A DNA stretch of 18,824 bases from CAYGZC01 sp964354225 (lineage in GTDB: Bacteria; Bacteroidota; Ignavibacteria; UBA10030; SZUA-254). Positions 14,462-18,824 of this stretch are shown here, piece after piece. Below the pieces are notes generated by a model, which made no database searches, was not told the origin of the DNA, and saw nothing but the letters and a program-made list of their open reading frames with translations. The stretch covers positions 1 to 18,824 of the forward strand of contig CAYGZC010000303.1 of the NCBI GenBank assembly GCA_964354225.1, given 5' to 3'. Within the stretch, counting starts at the first letter, position 1. Each line of letters opens with the position of its first letter. A program made the position numbers and the translations under genes.

Positions 14462-15709
14462 TTACTCTTTCTTCTCAAACTCTTTCTTATATTGATCGCG
14501 TTTCTTATCGATAAGCTCCTGTCGGCTTCGGTGCTCGAGCATACGATCCCTGATTGGATTCAAAAGCTCAACTTTCAAGAGGACAACTAATTCGTCTTTC
14601 GTTGTGCCTTTCTCATCGGAGCCAAATATATATCTTAGCCCAAAAAACCACCATGGCAGGTCCTTCAGAAATGGAATCCCCTCGCGCTTACTCGTCTCCT
14701 TTGTTCTCATTAGTCCGCCTAAAACGGTTTCTTCACCATCATAAAGCAATGCATGGGTTTTTACTTGTGCGCGGTCAATTTCTGGTCCCGTTGTTCCCGA
14801 CGTTGCCTCACTCTGCTCAATTGCCAAATCAAGCCAGATGAAATTGGTATCCGATTGTGTATAAACCGTAGGTGTCACTTCGATTATTGTACCCGTGGGA
14901 AACATCTGTTGAATTGTATTGCCGGCAATATCTCTTGATGTGAGAAAAATATCCTTCCCAACCTGGATTCTTCCTTTTTTACCATTTCTAACAACTACAT
15001 CGGGGCTAATCAATATTTCACCGAGTTCGTTGGAGCCAAAGAATTTCACCAATGCATTGATGTTCGCAAATGTAAATTCGGGTGGAGAAGCAAAATATCC
15101 CAACGCTTTCCCGAAGGAACCTCGCGGTCTCGGTTGAATAGGTCCAGTGGTATCATTCTGGGTCATACCTGCGTTAATATATCCTTGTTCTTCTACTTCA
15201 TTTCCCTTCTTGCGATGGAAATCCCAGCTGACACCATATTGTTGAAGTTTTTGTACATTGGTTGAAAAGAAAACCGCAGAGATTCTAACGTCACGACTAT
15301 CGAGGGTTGGGGGTGGCTCTGTGGGAGCAACTCCCGGTTGACCTGCTTCCATAGTCGGACCTAAACCAGTTTGTACGATGCGGATAAAGTCGGCTTCTTC
15401 CATATATGTCAACCCGTGACGGTTTAGTATCATCTCGAGTGCATCACGCCAATACTGATTGACGACATAAACTCCGATTGGCATTCTTCTTTTTTCCAGA
15501 TCAATAATGATCTTGCCCGCGAACTGCTTGCTCAGCTCGTTGATAACGAGCAGTGCTTGATCTATTCGCATGGTAGAATCAAGGGAAACAATTTCCTGAG
15601 GATTCACATATCCTTTTGTTCTCATACGAACATCTCTCGCCTGTCCATATGTAAAGTGGATGGATATGAGAGTTAAACAAAACAGCAAAACAAAATATTT
15701 CTTTTTCAT
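14462..15709 (-). CDS. pilQ: Short secretin (PilQ/GspD-like outer-membrane channel)
   Basis: Secretins form the ring-shaped outer-membrane pore for type IV pili and type II secretion. From ATG at 15709 the protein has 415 residues: signal peptide (MKKKYFVLLFCLTLISIHFTYGQ), an N0/STN-like domain (about 43-112; SLDSTMRIDQALLVINELS, YVVNQYWRDALEMILNRHGL), a Pro-rich linker (118-137), and the secretin domain (about 140-383) with VRISAVFFSTNVQKL, SPDVVVRNGKKGRIQVG, GTIIEVTPTVYTQSDTNFIW and the signature VLGGLMRTKE...IPFLKDLPW. No N1-type KH repeats or AMIN domains are present, so it is short for PilQ. A charged coiled tail (385-415, DRMLEHRSRQELIDKKRDQY) follows. A longer reading to 15784 would overlap the PilOP gene; GGAG 5 bases before 15709 supports the start chosen. 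Confidence 0.88.
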   Translation of the reverse strand: MKKKYFVLLFCLTLISIHFTYGQARDVRMRTKGYVNPQEIVSLDSTMRIDQALLVINELSKQFAGKIIIDLEKRRMPIGVYVVNQYWRDALEMILNRHGLTYMEEADFIRIVQTGLGPTMEAGQPGVAPTEPPPTLDSRDVRISAVFFSTNVQKLQQYGVSWDFHRKKGNEVEEQGYINAGMTQNDTTGPIQPRPRGSFGKALGYFASPPEFTFANINALVKFFGSNELGEILISPDVVVRNGKKGRIQVGKDIFLTSRDIAGNTIQQMFPTGTIIEVTPTVYTQSDTNFIWLDLAIEQSEATSGTTGPEIDRAQVKTHALLYDGEETVLGGLMRTKETSKREGIPFLKDLPWWFFGLRYIFGSDEKGTTKDELVVLLKVELLNPIRDRMLEHRSRQELIDKKRDQYKKEFEKKE

Positions 15710-15728
15710 GGACGCTCCGTAAATTATG

Positions 15729-16613
15729 CTATTTAATCGGTTGACCAACACGAATTGTAAGTTCAAAACGTTCTGCAACACCACCTTTATTTAATAAACA
15801 CTCTATCTTTCCTTCATTAGGAATGATACGTGTTACGTATCCGAGATAAACTTTATCACCTTCTTCAAGGATTCTCGATTTCTGATTTTGGTCGATTATA
15901 AACGCTTTCCCCGGTATAACGGCTTTCAAATCGGATCGTTCAATTTCTATTTCATCAGCTTGTGGTGCCTGTATTTCATGCATTATTAATGGATAGAAAG
16001 GATTCGATCCGGGGACCTTCTGCATAGTTATCTGTGTACCGGGGGCATTATTCAGCTCGGGAATCGAGGAATAGAAGGCTTGCAATTCCATATCAAACAG
16101 AACAAGAATTCTCGTCTCGTTCGATGTGAGCGTTTTCGATTCATATCCCCTCAAGGTTAAATTTGAAATTTTTAAAAGACGCTTGCCGCTTTCGATGTAC
16201 CAGATAAATTTAGAAAGGTTAGTGAAGAAAGCTTCTCCTTTTAATGTGTACAGGTTATAACCATAATTTCCAAAATCGCGAGGACCAGCGTATGTCATGT
16301 CCATCTTCACTTCTCCGCTGACATCCATAGTCCGGTTGAGATACCCATATGTTTCGCCCGTGATATCTCTCTGCGGCACATCTTTATTCCGCGTCTCCCA
16401 GTGCTTCTTAACTGCTTCCAACTGAGCGGCAGCCATGTTATATTGATTTGCAAGATCGGGTGTATTTTGAAGCTCGACTTCTATTTTTTTTATCTCTGCT
16501 TCGATTGTCCTAAGTTTCTTGGGAAGGGAAAAGGTAGTGAAAAACAATCCAACCGCAAGAATAATAGCCAGAACAACACCGAGCACAATTGTATTTCGTA
16601 GGATATATGACAA
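15729..16613 (-). CDS. pilO: PilO-PilP fusion, inner-membrane pilus alignment protein
   Basis: The 294-residue protein has one N-terminal membrane helix (about 7-27), a coiled coil (31-75; KKLRTIEAEIKKIEVELQN), a PilO-type ferredoxin-like domain (about 80-180; AFFTNLSKFIWYIESGKRLL then KISNLTLRGY is the PilO hallmark) and a C-terminal segment (about 225-291) that resembles PilP: GKAFIIDQNQKSRILEEGDK, VYLGYVTRIIPNEGKIEC and the G-G turn. In most pilus systems PilO and PilP are separate; here they look fused, which is inference from the domain order. PilP links the inner-membrane complex to the secretin, and the next gene is the secretin. The start is TTG 16613: GGAG lies 6 bases upstream, and the helix begins directly after. 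The gap to the secretin gene is 19 bases. Confidence 0.75.
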   Translation of the reverse strand: MSYILRNTIVLGVVLAIILAVGLFFTTFSLPKKLRTIEAEIKKIEVELQNTPDLANQYNMAAAQLEAVKKHWETRNKDVPQRDITGETYGYLNRTMDVSGEVKMDMTYAGPRDFGNYGYNLYTLKGEAFFTNLSKFIWYIESGKRLLKISNLTLRGYESKTLTSNETRILVLFDMELQAFYSSIPELNNAPGTQITMQKVPGSNPFYPLIMHEIQAPQADEIEIERSDLKAVIPGKAFIIDQNQKSRILEEGDKVYLGYVTRIIPNEGKIECLLNKGGVAERFELTIRVGQPIK

Positions 16614-16650
16614 GGTTATCTCCGAAAATTTTTAAACATTGCTCTAATAA

Positions 16651-18234
16651 TTATTTTGCCTTCGCTGAATCTGACACTGTCGGTTTCTCGATCTGCGGAG
16701 GCACTGAAATAACAAAATTATAAACAGGTGGAGTATTTGGGCGAATTTCCCGCACTTCAACCTTCACTAATGTAGCATTATCGAATAATGCCGAAATGCG
16801 TGGAATCCGACCCCGATACAACGCGTATCCCTGGATGCCCATCGCCCCGCCGGGTTGCGACCGCAATTCAGTTATCCATATTCCACCTAAATCTTCAACG
16901 CCTTTGGCAAGCCGGGAAACTGTTTTGTTCCACCTATCAGCACCGGGTACTAAAGAATCGTACACTGCAAGTGCGGTATTATACCGCGTAATTTGATCTT
17001 CCAATCCGGCAATGGCAGCTTTAAGTTTTTCATTCTCATTCAATTTATCTTGAAGCTGTAATAACACTCGTTGCTTGCTTGAAATATCTTTTTGAATGCT
17101 TGCATATCTTGACGTAAAAAAGAATGACGCAAAAAATACAAGTGCCATAAGCAGATAGCCATGCCAAGCGAGCTTGAATGCACGTTGCCTCTCACGAACA
17201 TTCTCGGGAAGAAGATTGGTTGTATAGAACGCTGGATGATCATCATCTAATATTTTCCATGCAGTCGCAATCGGGACGGCGTATTCCGGAATTTGTTCCT
17301 GAATTTCTGGTTGAAGCTGACTCGCATCTAAATGAGGTGTTCGTAAATATTGAATGTCCACTTCTGGTAGTTGCTCGCGCATGAACTCATCGAAGGCAAT
17401 CCTACGGCTTTCACCAGCTAACAGAATTTTATCGATGCGGGGAATACCCATATTATCCTGCTCAAGTAATAACCGGCTATAGACGGTATTCTGAATATTC
17501 GGTGAATCGAAACCTTCTCCTAAAACAGGAGCGAAGTGGAAAAATTCCGTCCCCTTCATAAAAATAAGGCGGGTGAATTCAACTCCGATATAAATAATTG
17601 TTGTAATTTCTTCCGGGGCAAATCCGTAATTAGCACGAGCAAGATTCATCAACGCGACGTCGCCAATCTCTATCAGGGCTATCCTGGGCAGCCGATTCCC
17701 GATAAATGGCTTGATATCTTCGAAGACATTGAGCATTGCAATTCCATCTTCTCGGACAACGCATATCAAATTTTTTTCCCCTGAGTAGAAAAAATCGATA
17801 GCATCTGGTGCTGGTTGGACGGCACGGACAGTTCTTAATTCATCAAGAACACGCTGTTTCAGTTTTTTCCCTTCAAGCCCAAAATTACTTTCAAGTGTAT
17901 GGTAATAGATGCTCGGCTCAGAAACAGCGTAACCTACGACATAATCTTTAGTTGAATATTTTGATATTAAACTTATGAAAACATTGCTGTTGCTCACGGG
18001 TCCTTCGGCAGGCATATCGGAACCACCTAAAGCAAATGTCTCGCTTGTATCGCTGAGATTATCTAACTCAACATTCATGTTCTGACGCTCTTCAAGCTTT
18101 GTTGACAGCGTAGTCGATTGAAGCTCGTCGATGACGATGGTACCTTTCTTAATAGATAGTTTTGCAAGTTTCAGCTCAAGTCCATCGACAAAAAGCCCGA
18201 TAGCAGAATTTTTCCTACCACGTAATGATGCCAT
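16651..18234 (-). CDS. pilM: PilM-PilN fusion (GspL-like layout)
   Basis: The 527-residue protein joins two pilus proteins. Residues 10-335 are PilM-like, actin-fold (IGLFVDGLELKLAKLSI at the first nucleotide loop, IEIGDVALMNLARANYG, IIYIGVEFTRLIFMKGTEFF, ILLAGESRR). Residues about 336-527 are PilN-like: the NLLP motif (340-343), a membrane helix (about 358-375), a coiled coil (383-418) and a PilN-type ferredoxin-like domain (450-512; GGIWITELRS, QGYALYRGRIPRIS). NLLP normally binds the PilM groove in trans; here it is covalent, as in the T2SS GspL layout. An unusual insertion (about 45-85) lies in the actin fold. Pro/Lys-rich tail. AAGGA is 10 bases before the ATG. It sits between the PilT-like ATPase and PilOP, as in pilMNOPQ order. 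Confidence 0.85.
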   Translation of the reverse strand: MASLRGRKNSAIGLFVDGLELKLAKLSIKKGTIVIDELQSTTLSTKLEERQNMNVELDNLSDTSETFALGGSDMPAEGPVSNSNVFISLISKYSTKDYVVGYAVSEPSIYYHTLESNFGLEGKKLKQRVLDELRTVRAVQPAPDAIDFFYSGEKNLICVVREDGIAMLNVFEDIKPFIGNRLPRIALIEIGDVALMNLARANYGFAPEEITTIIYIGVEFTRLIFMKGTEFFHFAPVLGEGFDSPNIQNTVYSRLLLEQDNMGIPRIDKILLAGESRRIAFDEFMREQLPEVDIQYLRTPHLDASQLQPEIQEQIPEYAVPIATAWKILDDDHPAFYTTNLLPENVRERQRAFKLAWHGYLLMALVFFASFFFTSRYASIQKDISSKQRVLLQLQDKLNENEKLKAAIAGLEDQITRYNTALAVYDSLVPGADRWNKTVSRLAKGVEDLGGIWITELRSQPGGAMGIQGYALYRGRIPRISALFDNATLVKVEVREIRPNTPPVYNFVISVPPQIEKPTVSDSAKAK

Positions 18235-18266
18235 AGACTAAGGTTCCTTTGTAAATGTAATGATAA

Positions 18267-18824
18267 TTAATCTCCTGTTGGTGTGAGATTAAGAATTTGC
18301 TGCAATCTACGTTTATTGTTTGCGAAATTCATCGCTACTTCTAATGATATCTTTTTTTGAAGATACAGCCGTTTCAAATCCTGTTCCATCGTCATCATAC
18401 CCTGATCGGCAGATTCAGCCATCATCTGATATATCTCGCTTGTGTTTGTATTTTTTATTGCGGCACGTACCGAAGGTGTTGCCACCATGACTTCCTTGGC
18501 GAGCACTCTTTTTTTATCAATACTCGGGATTAATTTTTGAGAAATAACACATTGAAGCACATCCGCAAGACGATTTCGAACACGTTCTTGTTCAATTGGT
18601 TGAACTTCACCGATGATACGATCTATGCTTTCTACCGCTGAAGAGGTATGTAATGTTGAAAACACTTTATGACCGCTGTCTGTCACTTCAAGAGCTGTTA
18701 AAATAGTATCGGGATCTCGCAGCTCACCAATAATGATAATATCCGGATCTTGACGGAGTGATTGCACTGTGCCCTCTTTGAATGAAAGTACATCTCTTCC
18801 AATTTCGCGGTGGCGGATGATGCA
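18267..18824 (-). CDS. pilT: PilT-like retraction ATPase, C-terminal part (cut by window edge)
   Basis: The 185 codons seen run off the right edge, so the N-terminal domain and Walker A are outside. Visible are REIGRDVLSF (7-16), the Walker B region DPDIIIIGELRD (26-37), the His box SGHKVFSTLHTSSA (50-63), DRIIGEVQPIEQERVRNRLA (69-87), EVMVATPSVRAAIKN (111-125) and the C-terminal end GMMTMEQDLKRLY (142-154). The AIRNLIRE-like element (here SVRAAIKN) and the GM-x-TMxQ tail point to PilT rather than the assembly ATPase PilB or GspE. PilT powers pilus retraction as a hexamer at the inner membrane. It is the first gene seen in the operon; 32 bases separate it from the PilMN gene. TGA/TAA overlap is absent, so coupling is by proximity. 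Confidence 0.85.
   Translation of the reverse strand, partial: CIIRHREIGRDVLSFKEGTVQSLRQDPDIIIIGELRDPDTILTALEVTDSGHKVFSTLHTSSAVESIDRIIGEVQPIEQERVRNRLADVLQCVISQKLIPSIDKKRVLAKEVMVATPSVRAAIKNTNTSEIYQMMAESADQGMMTMEQDLKRLYLQKKISLEVAMNFANNKRRLQQILNLTPTGD

Noticed and set aside
18267..18824. Assembly ATPase PilB/GspE instead of PilT
   Set aside because: The C-terminal sequence (SVRAAIKN and GMMTMEQDL) is PilT-like, and the tail lacks the PilB/GspE-type ending. The N-terminal part outside the window could still change this.
1..18824. CRISPR arrays, tRNA or rRNA genes, insertion sequences
   Set aside because: No regularly spaced repeats, cloverleaf-type sequence, rRNA stretch or transposase was seen on either strand.

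Overview
The window looks like a chromosomal segment from a member of the FCB group, most likely Ignavibacteria/Kapabacteria-like or a close relative. The clue is a secreted protein at 6099-6884 that ends in a type IX secretion sorting domain of the NYPNPFNP...MLLR form; the moderate-to-low GC and the mix of ATG, GTG and TTG starts fit. The taxon is an inference from protein style, not from a marker gene.

Layout. (1) 1-1991, plus strand: a small accessory block that looks like restriction/defence. Two different nuclease-like proteins (45-1019, with a BamHI-like ExE arrangement, and 1228-1698, a D-x14-ExK restriction-endonuclease-like protein) are each followed by a short protein of 67 or 76 residues. 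The two short proteins are paralogues of each other and match no family I recognise. (2) 2007-6026, plus: an SDR-like protein lacking the catalytic Tyr and Lys, an exported M1 aminopeptidase, and a tandem pair of exported DUF1573 proteins. (3) 6099-6884, minus: a T9SS cargo protein with one CxxCH haem site. (4) 6885-7262: a divergent intergenic region with three clean inverted repeats. (5) 7263-10618, plus: a tight four-gene operon, TerC-type membrane protein, hemerythrin-like protein, alpha/beta hydrolase and MGDG-synthase/UgtP-like glycosyltransferase, with two ATGA start/stop overlaps. (6) 10717-11057: a wrecked hemB with an internal deletion, a frameshift and a nonsense codon, followed by an intact NAD-dependent epimerase (11070-12050). 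(7) 12116-12271: a short minus-strand open stretch without a start codon, probably a gene remnant, and a strong intrinsic terminator at 12285-12313. (8) 12342-18824, minus: a type IV pilus/type II secretion-like operon in the order PilT-like ATPase (cut by the window end), PilM-PilN fusion, PilO-PilP fusion, short secretin, large multidomain lipoprotein, terminator.

How the genes fit together. The pilus operon carries the inner-membrane alignment complex in two fused polypeptides (PilMN and PilOP) plus the outer-membrane secretin and a retraction-type ATPase; no pilin, PilB or PilC is in view. The TerC operon joins a probable metal exporter, a di-iron oxygen/redox protein and membrane glycolipid synthesis, which suggests an envelope or metal/oxidative stress unit. 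The items most worth a second look are the duplicated nuclease/small-protein modules, the double fusion in the pilus operon, the hemB pseudogene, and 14-15-base repeats that begin exactly at two stop codons.
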